NCBI GenBank assembly: GCA_006226425.1
Contig: SBGX01000010.1
Span: forward strand, 62,001-126,000
DNA length: 64,000 bases
Direction of reading: 5' to 3'
Source: Bacteroidota bacterium
GTDB lineage: Bacteria; Bacteroidota; Bacteroidia; Flavobacteriales_D; Crocinitomicaceae
The notes below the pieces were generated by a model. That model did no database searches and was not told the origin of the DNA. It worked only from the letters and a program-made list of their open reading frames with translations. A program made the translations under genes and the position numbers. Shown in pieces: positions 35,584 through 43,507 of the stretch. Position 1 is the first letter of the stretch. The number at the start of each line of letters is the position of its first letter.

Positions 35584-36381
35584 ATGACTATTCCAAACTA
35601 CCAACAAATCAACCGTGAATCATGGAATCAACGCACGAAGTATCACCTGGATTCCGAATTTTATCAAATGCCCGCCTTCCTGGAAGGTAAAACTTCCCTG
35701 AATGAGATTGAACTCGGACTACTCGGGGACATCAAGGGACTCAAAATTCTGCACCTCCAATGTCACTTTGGTCAGGATAGTGTTTCACTGGCCAGAATGG
35801 GTGCCCAGGTTACCGGGGTGGACCTCTCTGATGCGTCCATTTCACAAGCGCGGGAACTTGCTCAAAAATGCGGACAGGAAGTCTCTTTCATTTGCTGCGA
35901 CCTGTATGACCTCCCTGAGCACCTGGACGAGCAATTTGACCTTGTTTTCACCAGCTACGGGACCATCGGTTGGTTGCCCGATCTTCGTCCCTGGGCGCAA
36001 ATCGTATCCCGTTATCTGAAACCAGCCGGGCGCTTCGTTTTTGTGGAATTTCACCCCGTTGTCTGGATGTTTGACAATGAACTCAAGGAAATCTCCTTCG
36101 ATTACTTCAATACCGGACCAATCGTAGAAGAAGAAAGTGGTACCTATGCAGAAAAAGAGGCCCCGATCACACTCAAAACGGTGACCTGGAATCATGAACT
36201 TTCCGATGTGGTAAATAAGCTGATCCGGGAAGGACTGGAAATTCGATCCCTGGACGAGTTCGACTATTCTCCCTACAATTGCTTCAATAGCATGACCGAA
36301 GAAGAACATGGCAAATTTCGGATCAGCCATTTGAAGCACAAAATTCCCATGGTTTACAGCCTGGAAGCGCTAAAAAAGTAA
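35584..36381 (+). CDS. Class I SAM-dependent methyltransferase
   Basis: A 265-residue protein with the Rossmann-type methyltransferase core: motif I LKILHLQCHFGQDSVSLARMG (SAM-binding glycine-like turn with CHFGQD), acidic strand-2 end in VTGVDLSD, then FICCDLYDLP and FDLVFTSYGTIGWLPD. The substrate is unknown. The first motif uses CHFGQ where the usual form is GxGxG; this variant is common in Flavobacteriales homologues I know. It is monocistronic, with its own upstream region and a gap of 92 nt before the SpoIIE-domain gene. Confidence 0.85.
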   Translation: MTIPNYQQINRESWNQRTKYHLDSEFYQMPAFLEGKTSLNEIELGLLGDIKGLKILHLQCHFGQDSVSLARMGAQVTGVDLSDASISQARELAQKCGQEVSFICCDLYDLPEHLDEQFDLVFTSYGTIGWLPDLRPWAQIVSRYLKPAGRFVFVEFHPVVWMFDNELKEISFDYFNTGPIVEEESGTYAEKEAPITLKTVTWNHELSDVVNKLIREGLEIRSLDEFDYSPYNCFNSMTEEEHGKFRISHLKHKIPMVYSLEALKK

Positions 36382-36473
36382 AATAGAACAAGCTTTGAGG
36401 CGATTTTATTTCCCTCGCATTGTCAATTCTTTTTTCTAACTTTAAGCCTATTTAGCTGCTTAATCACTTATCC

Positions 36474-37973
36474 ATGAGTTCTTTACTCAGAAGAATACTT
36501 GTTAACCAAACAACCAGATTGATCTTGATGATCTTTCTGTTTGTGATACTCATTGTAGTATTCTTCCTGGCTTACAGCTATTTCAATCAGATTCGACTGT
36601 ACGAACAGATTCAGTACGACCGGATGCTGGCCATTACCAAAACACTTTCTGCCGAAATAGACGGGGACGAACACCAGCGAATCACCCTGAAATATCAAGA
36701 GAAAGACGAGCTAAAAACATACGAACAGGACAGCAGTTTTTACCGCATCCATCGTTACCTGAAGGACGCACAACAAATGAATAAGACAGGGAGCGCGATT
36801 TACACCCTCGTCTACGATCCGATTCGAAGACAGTTCTTCTACGGGGCTTCTTCTTCCGAAACCCCATATTATCGACATCAGTACAAACAGTTCCCAGACA
36901 AACTCAAACAGGATTACCTAAGAGGCGGAATCATCCCTCGTTATTCTTCTGAGAATGGAACCTGGATCTCCGCATTTTGGCCGATCAAAAACAGCCGGGG
37001 ACAAACCGTAGCCGTTGTGGAAGCCGATGTTAAATTCAATGAGTTTATCCAAATGGCCAGAAAACAAGTTCTTTTCAGGCTGGGAATGGCACTCATTGTC
37101 ATCGTGGTAATTTCCCTGTTCCTCTATCGTTCCGTCAAAAAAATTCTTCTGAAAGAAGAGGAACTCAAAAGACAGTTGCTGGAACAAAAACACCTGATCG
37201 AAGACAAAAACAAAGATATCACGGACAGTATCAATTACGCCAAGCGAATCCAGGATGCCATCCTTCCTCCTAAACGGGAAATTGCCTCCGGATTGAGAGA
37301 TTTCTTTGTGCTATATGAACCGCGAGACATTGTTTCCGGAGACTTTTACTGGTACCATCAGTTTGAGGATGGCGGACAGGTCCTGGCCGTAGCTGATTGT
37401 ACGGGACATGGAATTCCCGGTGCGCTGGTAAGCGTGATCGGAAGCTCCCTGCTCAACGAGATTGTCAAGCAACGTGAAATCACTTCTCCGGCGGAGATCT
37501 TGCGTCAGCTCGACAAGGGGGTACATACAGGTTTTGGAAGTTCCAGAGGAATTGAAGGACAGCGGGATGGAATGGATATTTCGATCTGCTATATTCCACC
37601 AGCGAAGAATGAACTGATTTATGGTGGAGCACTCCGTCCGCTGCTTTGCCTCAGACAGGGAGAAATTCTGGAATTCAAAGGAGATCGTTTCCCGATTGGG
37701 GGCGGTGACCTCTACGAAAAGACTGCTTTTGAAGAACAAAAGGTTCCTATCCAACAAGGCGATGTCTTTTACATGTTTTCAGATGGCTTCCCGGATCAGT
37801 TTGGAGGACCTAAGGGTAAAAAGATGATGACCGGAAAGTTCAAAAAGCACCTCTTGCAACATGCACACCTTAGTTTTGAAGAGCAATGTAAAAAACTGGT
37901 TCTTCTCATTGAAGAGTGGCAAGGTGATTTGGACCGGGTGGATGATGTCCTGGTCATGGGATTTTCTGTCTAG
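36474..37973 (+). CDS. Membrane-bound SpoIIE-type PP2C serine phosphatase
   Basis: A 499-residue signalling protein. Two transmembrane helices (about 14-34 and 202-216) enclose a periplasmic sensor region (about 35-200) that has a Cache/PAS-like character. A short coiled coil (LLKEEELKRQLLEQKHLIEDK, about 223-243) leads to the PP2C-type phosphatase domain: FVLYEPRDIVSGDFYW, AVADCTGHGIPGALVS, MDISICYI, and MFSDGFPDQFGG, with acidic metal ligands conserved. Such proteins relay an envelope signal by dephosphorylating an anti-anti-sigma-like partner or another phosphoprotein; no such partner gene is adjacent. The 3' end overlaps the convergent DCC-family gene by 4 nt. Confidence 0.88.
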   Translation: MSSLLRRILVNQTTRLILMIFLFVILIVVFFLAYSYFNQIRLYEQIQYDRMLAITKTLSAEIDGDEHQRITLKYQEKDELKTYEQDSSFYRIHRYLKDAQQMNKTGSAIYTLVYDPIRRQFFYGASSSETPYYRHQYKQFPDKLKQDYLRGGIIPRYSSENGTWISAFWPIKNSRGQTVAVVEADVKFNEFIQMARKQVLFRLGMALIVIVVISLFLYRSVKKILLKEEELKRQLLEQKHLIEDKNKDITDSINYAKRIQDAILPPKREIASGLRDFFVLYEPRDIVSGDFYWYHQFEDGGQVLAVADCTGHGIPGALVSVIGSSLLNEIVKQREITSPAEILRQLDKGVHTGFGSSRGIEGQRDGMDISICYIPPAKNELIYGGALRPLLCLRQGEILEFKGDRFPIGGGDLYEKTAFEEQKVPIQQGDVFYMFSDGFPDQFGGPKGKKMMTGKFKKHLLQHAHLSFEEQCKKLVLLIEEWQGDLDRVDDVLVMGFSV

Positions 37974-38392
37974 ACTTCCTGGTCGTCCCGCACAAAACGT
38001 CTTTGTTGTTCCGGAGTCGGAAGTACGCAAAAACCCTTCATTAAACGATGTCTCCTGGCAGCCACCCAATCGTAAACACCATCGCGCATAAAACGGGGAA
38101 TCACCTGAAAAATGACCAATATACTCCACGGAAAACGCATCTCCCGACACAAGCTCAGGGCCCCACCGGATTTGCTTTTCATGGTCTTTCCGTTCCAGAA
38201 GTAAAACGTACTCAAATCAGGGGTGGGAAGTCCTTTCTCTTCAAAAAAAGATCGGGCTTTGTTTGTCTGCAGAGCACAAAAGGAAATCTCCGGCTGCTTT
38301 TCTTTTTCCAGCACGAATTGAACTGAACGATTACAAAATCCACAGTCCCCATCGTAAAACACCAGCTTCTTCCCTTCCCAGGTCTTTTCCAT
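37970..38392 (-). CDS. DCC-family thiol-disulfide oxidoreductase (DUF393)
   Basis: A 140-residue protein named for its DGDCGFCNRSVQFVL motif, the DCC signature (DxxCxxC, residues about 16-24). Later residues match the family: FCALQTNKARSFFEEKGL, then FYFWNGKTMKSKSGGAL and a C-terminal YDWVAARRHRL. DCC proteins have a thioredoxin-like fold and are assumed to act as thiol-disulfide oxidoreductases, but no physiological substrate is established. It is cytoplasmic. The stop codon overlaps that of the SpoIIE gene by 4 nt. Confidence 0.88.
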   Translation of the reverse strand: MEKTWEGKKLVFYDGDCGFCNRSVQFVLEKEKQPEISFCALQTNKARSFFEEKGLPTPDLSTFYFWNGKTMKSKSGGALSLCREMRFPWSILVIFQVIPRFMRDGVYDWVAARRHRLMKGFCVLPTPEQQRRFVRDDQEV

Positions 38393-38442
38393 GACTTAAA
38401 ATTAAATTAAAATTCCTACTTTAAAGCCAAAAATTGCGATTC

Positions 38443-39120
38443 ATGAAAATAGGAGTTCTTTTATCAGGTTGTGGAGTTTATGACGGATCAGAAATTCAGG
38501 AAGCCGTGCTCAGTATGCTGGCCATTGAACAGGCCGGACATCAATACCAATGTATCAGTCTGAATGAAGATCAATATCATGTAGTGAATCACACGAATGG
38601 AGAGGAAATGCCTGAAACGCGAAACATGTTGATTGAAGCCGCCCGAATCGCGCGAGGCAATATTCAGGAAGTTGGTGATGTCCAGCTAAATGAACTCAGC
38701 GCCCTCTTGATTCCTGGTGGATTCGGAAGTGCCAAAAACTTCTCCAATTGGGCCTTTGAAGGACCGGACGGAAGCATTCATCCCAAAATCAAAAAACTAA
38801 TTCAGGATTTTCACGAGCATCAGAAGCCAATTATCGCACTGTGTGTAAGTCCGGTGCTACTTGCAAAAGCCTTTGAAGGAACAGGAATTCACTGTTCACT
38901 GACCCTTGGAACGAGCGAAGAAGCAAGTCCTTATGACATCCGTGAAATGCACGCTGGCATGGAGAAATTGGATGTTCAAACAGAGTTAAAAAGTAGCCGG
39001 GAAATTCTGGTGGATCGGAAAAACAAATTGATCTGTGCACCTTGTTACATGATGGATGTCAACATCAGCCAGATCTACGAAAATGTTCGCCAGGCCCTGT
39101 CCGGACTTTCGGATCTGTGA
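38443..39120 (+). CDS. elbB: ElbB-like glyoxalase/DJ-1 superfamily protein
   Basis: The ATG at 38443 gives 225 residues; the upstream TTG at 38434 is not needed. The N-terminus KIGVLLSGCGVYDGSEIQEAV and the middle LLIPGGFGSAKNFSNWAFEG, followed by PIIALCVSPVLLAKAF (nucleophile cysteine in the elbow) and TLGTSEEASPYDIREMHAGME, are strong ElbB signatures. ElbB of E. coli has weak glyoxalase III activity and was linked to isoprenoid synthesis by genetics; the true role is open. It is followed by the pckA promoter region and has no visible terminator. Confidence 0.92.
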   Translation: MKIGVLLSGCGVYDGSEIQEAVLSMLAIEQAGHQYQCISLNEDQYHVVNHTNGEEMPETRNMLIEAARIARGNIQEVGDVQLNELSALLIPGGFGSAKNFSNWAFEGPDGSIHPKIKKLIQDFHEHQKPIIALCVSPVLLAKAFEGTGIHCSLTLGTSEEASPYDIREMHAGMEKLDVQTELKSSREILVDRKNKLICAPCYMMDVNISQIYENVRQALSGLSDL

Positions 39121-39249
39121 AAAGTCCATTTTTCTTAAACAAGATTTTTCCTCATTTTATTCGCTTTTTTTTCAACAAATACAGGCCATCAGCCCCCTAA
39201 TTGTTGAAAATAAATGGTTTTTCTCATTTCCCGAACGAGCGAAAAGTTG

Positions 39250-39257
39250 TAGCTTTG
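39250..39257 (+). promoter_or_regulatory. -7 promoter box of pckA
   Basis: TAGCTTTG matches TAnnTTTG exactly and lies 37 nt before the pckA ATG, leaving a short A/T-rich leader. No clear -33 TTG is seen at the usual distance. Confidence 0.55.
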
Positions 39258-39294
39258 TAGGCTCAATCAAAGCAACAGCTTATAAACTTAAAAT

Positions 39295-40905
39295 ATGAAC
39301 GAATTTGGTAAGAAAGGCAAAAATGCTGATTTGAACGCCTCTATCGGATTAGACAATTTGGGAAATGTATTTTGGAACCTGACTCCTGCGGAATTGGTTG
39401 AGGATACAATCATCAACGGACAGGGAATCTTGACCGATACCGGGGCAATTGCCATCGAAACCGGGGAATTCACAGGCCGATCTCCTAAAGATCGTTTCGT
39501 GGTTTGTGACGAAAAAACGGAAAACAGCGTTTGGTGGGGAGATATCAACATCAAGTTTTCTCCGGAAAAATTCGAGTCGCTTTATCAGCGTATGAAAGCT
39601 TACCTGATGGAGAAAGATGTTTACGTTCGGGACGCTTATGCCTGTGCAGATGACAACTACCGACTGAATCTACGAGTGGTTACCGAGTTCCCATGGTCGA
39701 ATATGTTTGCTTATAACATGTTCCTTCGTCCGAACGATCAGGAAATTGAAAACTTTGCGGCTGACTGGCACATTGTATGTGCTCCTGGCTTCAAAGCTGA
39801 TCCTGAAATCGACGGGACGCGTCAACACAACTTTGCCATCCTGAACTTCACACGTAAGATGATCATTATCGGAGGTACAGGATATACGGGTGAAATCAAA
39901 AAAGGAATTTTCTCTGTATTGAATTACATTCTTCCACATGAGAAAAACACGCTTTCTATGCACTGTTCAGCCAATATTGGTGAGGGTGGTGATACAGCCG
40001 TTTTCTTCGGTTTGTCCGGAACAGGTAAAACAACCCTTTCTTCTGACCCGAACCGTCACCTGATCGGAGACGACGAGCACGGATGGTCTGAGAATACAGT
40101 GTTCAACTTCGAAGGAGGATGTTACGCAAAAACAATCGATCTTTCTGAGGAAAAAGAACCACAGATTTTCAATGCAGTCAAATTTGGGGCGATCCTGGAG
40201 AACATTGGCTTCCAGGAAGGAACGTCCACTCCGGATTACACAGACGGTACGATCACTGAAAACACACGTGTTTCTTACCCAATTAACCACATTGACAATG
40301 TAGCTGTTCCTTCTATTGGAGGAGCTCCTAAAAATATTTTCTTCCTGACCGCAGATGCTTTTGGAGTACTTCCTCCAATCTCTAAACTGACGAAAGAGCA
40401 GGCGATGTACCACTTCATGTCCGGTTACACGGCCAAAGTAGCTGGTACGGAAATGGGAATTACCGAGCCAAAAACAACTTTCTCAGCTTGTTTTGGTGCC
40501 GCTTTCTTGCCATTGCACCCTGCGAAATACGCTCAGTTGCTAGGTGAAAAACTGGACGGGACAGATATCAATGTTTGGTTGGTAAACACTGGATGGTCTG
40601 GTGGTGCCTACGGAGTCGGAAGCCGCATGAAGCTTTCCTACACTCGTGCCATGATTACTGCTGCATTGACAGGAAAATTGGACAACGTGGAATATCAAAA
40701 GCTTCCGGTATTTGACTTGGAAATGCCAGCGAGCTGTGAAGGAGTTCCTTCCGAAATTTTGAACCCACGTGAAACATGGGCTGACAAAACAGCTTACGAT
40801 GAAGCAGCCAACAATCTGGCTTCTCAATTCGTGAAAAACTTTGAGCAATTTGCCGCTGAAACGAGCGAGGAAATTCTTTCCGCTGCTCCTAAGGTGATGG
40901 CTTAA
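39295..40905 (+). CDS. pckA: Phosphoenolpyruvate carboxykinase (ATP)
   Basis: A 536-residue ATP-type PEP carboxykinase. The kinase loop FFGLSGTGKTTLSSDPNR, the metal segment LIGDDEHGW and substrate motifs FTGRSPKDRFVV and YAKTIDLS are all present. It converts oxaloacetate and ATP to PEP, the entry to gluconeogenesis. mdh (15 kb), fbp (27 kb) and pckA in this window together cover key steps from malate to hexose. Codon use is that of a highly expressed gene, richer in GGT/ACG/GTA-type codons than neighbours (by eye). It has a promoter at 39250 and a strong terminator at 40928. Confidence 0.97.
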   Translation: MNEFGKKGKNADLNASIGLDNLGNVFWNLTPAELVEDTIINGQGILTDTGAIAIETGEFTGRSPKDRFVVCDEKTENSVWWGDINIKFSPEKFESLYQRMKAYLMEKDVYVRDAYACADDNYRLNLRVVTEFPWSNMFAYNMFLRPNDQEIENFAADWHIVCAPGFKADPEIDGTRQHNFAILNFTRKMIIIGGTGYTGEIKKGIFSVLNYILPHEKNTLSMHCSANIGEGGDTAVFFGLSGTGKTTLSSDPNRHLIGDDEHGWSENTVFNFEGGCYAKTIDLSEEKEPQIFNAVKFGAILENIGFQEGTSTPDYTDGTITENTRVSYPINHIDNVAVPSIGGAPKNIFFLTADAFGVLPPISKLTKEQAMYHFMSGYTAKVAGTEMGITEPKTTFSACFGAAFLPLHPAKYAQLLGEKLDGTDINVWLVNTGWSGGAYGVGSRMKLSYTRAMITAALTGKLDNVEYQKLPVFDLEMPASCEGVPSEILNPRETWADKTAYDEAANNLASQFVKNFEQFAAETSEEILSAAPKVMA

Positions 40906-40927
40906 ATTCATTCATACTCTTTTCGAA

Positions 40928-40956
40928 AGCCGGGATCAATGATTCCGGCTTTTTTG
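40928..40956 (+). terminator. Rho-independent terminator of pckA
   Basis: AGCCGGGATC (40928-40937) pairs with GATTCCGGCT (40941-40950) over a 3-nt loop, with one G-T wobble, and a run of T residues follows. It lies 22 nt after the stop. Confidence 0.9.
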
Positions 40957-41144
40957 TTTTCCTAACTCACAAATCAGGTAGAAATACCCCGTCTAAAGCC
41001 AGTGTTTTTGGGCTAATATGCCCCCATACGGTTCCTCCTATTATTTTTTTCTCTACATTTCTAAGCGAACTGAAACTCTAATACCACACCCCTTTATAGT
41101 CCAGTTCAGGTTAATTAAGATATTCTGAAAAACTTAGTTTATAA

Positions 41145-42266
41145 ATGGAAAATATTACTCGTAGCGATCTTGAATTGGTTAATCAACTTTGCCAAAGAAC
41201 ATATTCGGGAAATCGATTATTGTCCAATGCAAATACGGAAGAACATTCCCAATTAACTTCCATTAAACGAAAACTAAGGGTTATTGCCGATTTTTTCGCA
41301 ACCAAATACGGTCTAGATTTTGGGCCATTCACAACTGGCATTTCTTCTGGAAATCCTATCGCAATAGGTGGAACCAGATTCAATAATATTTGGTCTGGAC
41401 TATTCAAAGGTGCGGAAAACAAACAATATTCAGCTCAAATAAGTTTTGTAATGGATAGGCTGGAGCCATGTTTAAATGTTGGTTTCTATTTTGGCGCCGC
41501 CTCGGCACATAATTTTTCCGCAGATGAACGCCAAATACTGGAAACAAGACTTTCTGATCTGGGCAATAATCTATCAAACTATTTGATAAATTACCCTGAA
41601 GCAAGAATTAACTATAAAAACTTGTTTGATAATGGATTTCAAGCTATTAGCTCCGGTGACAGAATACTTCCTGAACAATGGATAAAAAATATTGCCAAAA
41701 ATACTGCCGGATCTCGTCTAATTGCCAAGATACACCCCAATGATTTGGGATACATAGAGAACTCCATAATTGATTCATTTGTAGCACAGGTAATGTTTCT
41801 TATGACAGGTGTAGAAAACAATGATCAAGTAAATCCAACCTACCTAAGTAAACCCCTGACACCAGAGCAAAGAGCTAAACAAGCGGAACAAAGAGCAATC
41901 ATAGGTCTAAATGGAGAATTATTCGTAATGCAAATGGAAAAACAAAAATTAGTGACTTTAGGGATTGAAATGGAGGAATACCCCAGACACGTCGCCTTAG
42001 AATCAGCGAGTTATGGATACGATATCCTTTCATTGGATGAAGATGGAAGTCAAATATTAATAGAAGTTAAAACAACTATCAGAACACCAAATGATCCAGA
42101 TTCAAAAAAATTCTTTATCTCGACAAACGAAGTAGAAACTTTAAAAAAAAATAAAATAGCATATAAAATTTACAGAGTTTATGACATTAATGATAAGCCT
42201 AGTTGTGAGATTGTGGATTTTGAAAATGGACAATTAAGCCCTGACGGGTATATTTTGAAGTATTAG
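41145..42266 (+). CDS. MrcB-like N-terminal / DUF3883 nuclease-like protein, candidate restriction or defence gene
   Basis: A 373-residue protein. The N-terminal part (about 35-160: ADFFATKYGLDFGPFTTGIS, FNNIWSGLFKG) resembles the MrcB-like (DUF3578) domain that binds DNA in McrBC-type and related restriction proteins. The C-terminal part (about 252-373) is DUF3883: GLNGELFVM (E258), GYDILSLDED (D293) and ILIEVKTT (E307, K309), a PD-(D/E)xK-type nuclease core. The gene is visibly richer in A/T (many AAA/ATA/TTA codons) than its neighbours, stands alone after the pckA terminator, and has no methyltransferase or motor gene beside it. This suggests horizontal gain. The N-terminal assignment is by eye and less certain than the C-terminal one. 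Confidence 0.7.
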   Translation: MENITRSDLELVNQLCQRTYSGNRLLSNANTEEHSQLTSIKRKLRVIADFFATKYGLDFGPFTTGISSGNPIAIGGTRFNNIWSGLFKGAENKQYSAQISFVMDRLEPCLNVGFYFGAASAHNFSADERQILETRLSDLGNNLSNYLINYPEARINYKNLFDNGFQAISSGDRILPEQWIKNIAKNTAGSRLIAKIHPNDLGYIENSIIDSFVAQVMFLMTGVENNDQVNPTYLSKPLTPEQRAKQAEQRAIIGLNGELFVMQMEKQKLVTLGIEMEEYPRHVALESASYGYDILSLDEDGSQILIEVKTTIRTPNDPDSKKFFISTNEVETLKKNKIAYKIYRVYDINDKPSCEIVDFENGQLSPDGYILKY

Positions 42267-42321
42267 AGAATTATAGTACTGCTAATAAGTAGTAATTTAG
42301 CCAAACACTAACTATTATTTA

Positions 42322-42522
42322 ATGCCCACAGACCTCCTCATCCTTCTCCTCTCCCTCCCCATTTTATACTTCACGATTCGAGGAGTGGTCAAAAGGTATA
42401 AGGACCATGGGACCTATAAAAAGCAAAAACTTTATTATGCCGATCTCCTGGGAATGTTGATCGGGATCGCTTTGCTTGTGATCAGCCTATTGCGCCTGTT
42501 GGGTTTTGATGTTCCCTGGTAG
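42322..42522 (+). CDS. Small two-helix membrane protein
   Basis: A 66-residue protein with two hydrophobic segments (about 4-20 and 42-60) joined by a basic stretch (KRYKDHGTYKKQ). The base composition returns to the level of the surrounding genome, unlike the gene just upstream. A TAATTTAG box lies about 30 nt before the start, similar to the boxes near mdh. The stop is 4 nt from the end of the convergent ubiA-family gene. I recognise no family; it is counted as real from its composition, its clean start and its fit between genes. Confidence 0.55.
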   Translation: MPTDLLILLLSLPILYFTIRGVVKRYKDHGTYKKQKLYYADLLGMLIGIALLVISLLRLLGFDVPW

Positions 42523-42526
42523 GAAA

Positions 42527-43507
42527 CTATAGCAACAGTCCCAAAAAAGGCAACAGGACCCCTAAGAGCATTAAAATTTTTAAGGTGAAATCGATCAATT
42601 GAAACTGGGGTTCTTCCAGCTGACGGAACAGTAGGACGCCCAGCCCCAGACAGGAGATCAAGATGAAAACGAGGGGCAAAAAATAGAATAAATCGAGGAG
42701 ATAGGGTTCCCGCACCGCAAAGTACAATGCGATCACACTTAAAGGAAAGACGATCAAAATACTTCCGGCAATTCGGGATGCTCCGCGCAGACCGTATTTC
42801 ATCGGCAGGGTTTTGGCAAACAACTTCTCGTCTCCGGCCACATCCTGAATATCTTTGATGATCTCCCGGGCAAGGTTTAATATGAACGCAAAAGAGGCCA
42901 TCGCAAAAATGATGCGTCCGTCCCGGGCCAGGAACAAGATCCAATCCAGGGCGTGTGCATTGGCTTGTTGCTCCGACATAAAATAATAAGTCTCATCCAG
43001 ATAGGCTGTCAAGTGAAAATGGATTCCGCAAAGGAGTGGTACCAGGGCCGCCAACAAAGAGACGATCACATTTCCGATCAGTACCTTCCGCTTGAAATAA
43101 AGCGAATAGAACCAGAGTGCATTGATGGAGATCAGATGCACAAACACGTACCAAAAAGTATGATAGCGGATACTCAAATAGATGGCAATCGAAAAGGCTA
43201 TTCCGTTCAATAACCAGTGACTAATGATCGCCCAGCGACGTTTGATGTGTTTACTAATGATCAGACGTTCTGGACGATTGATGCGATCTGCCTTGACATC
43301 AAAGTAATCGTTGATGATGTTTCCGGCTGCTGCGATAAGTACCGTTGAAAAGACCAACAAGGCAAAATCAAGTCGTTCATGCCAGGCTGCTCCACCGATT
43401 CGATAGCGAAGGTGCGCCAGGTCGAAATAAAAATAGCGCATCGCATACATGGTCAGTGCTATGATGACCAGGTTAATCGGACGAATCAGTCTGAAAAAGT
43501 GAATCAT
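42527..43507 (-). CDS. UbiA-family prenyltransferase
   Basis: A 326-residue integral membrane protein with eight or nine helices. The first aspartate-rich motif is clear: NIINDYFDVKADRINRPER (the NDxxDxxxD motif for Mg and prenyl diphosphate). The second is reduced to AREIIKDIQDVAGDEK (DxxxD), also typical. The family attaches prenyl chains to aromatic or glycerol acceptors. Bacteroidota homologues are often labelled geranylgeranylglycerol-phosphate geranylgeranyltransferase, but the acceptor cannot be told from sequence. Its start overlaps the stop of the OmpA/PD40 protein gene by 4 nt, so it is the third gene of the queE operon. Confidence 0.85.
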   Translation of the reverse strand: MIHFFRLIRPINLVIIALTMYAMRYFYFDLAHLRYRIGGAAWHERLDFALLVFSTVLIAAAGNIINDYFDVKADRINRPERLIISKHIKRRWAIISHWLLNGIAFSIAIYLSIRYHTFWYVFVHLISINALWFYSLYFKRKVLIGNVIVSLLAALVPLLCGIHFHLTAYLDETYYFMSEQQANAHALDWILFLARDGRIIFAMASFAFILNLAREIIKDIQDVAGDEKLFAKTLPMKYGLRGASRIAGSILIVFPLSVIALYFAVREPYLLDLFYFLPLVFILISCLGLGVLLFRQLEEPQFQLIDFTLKILMLLGVLLPFLGLLL

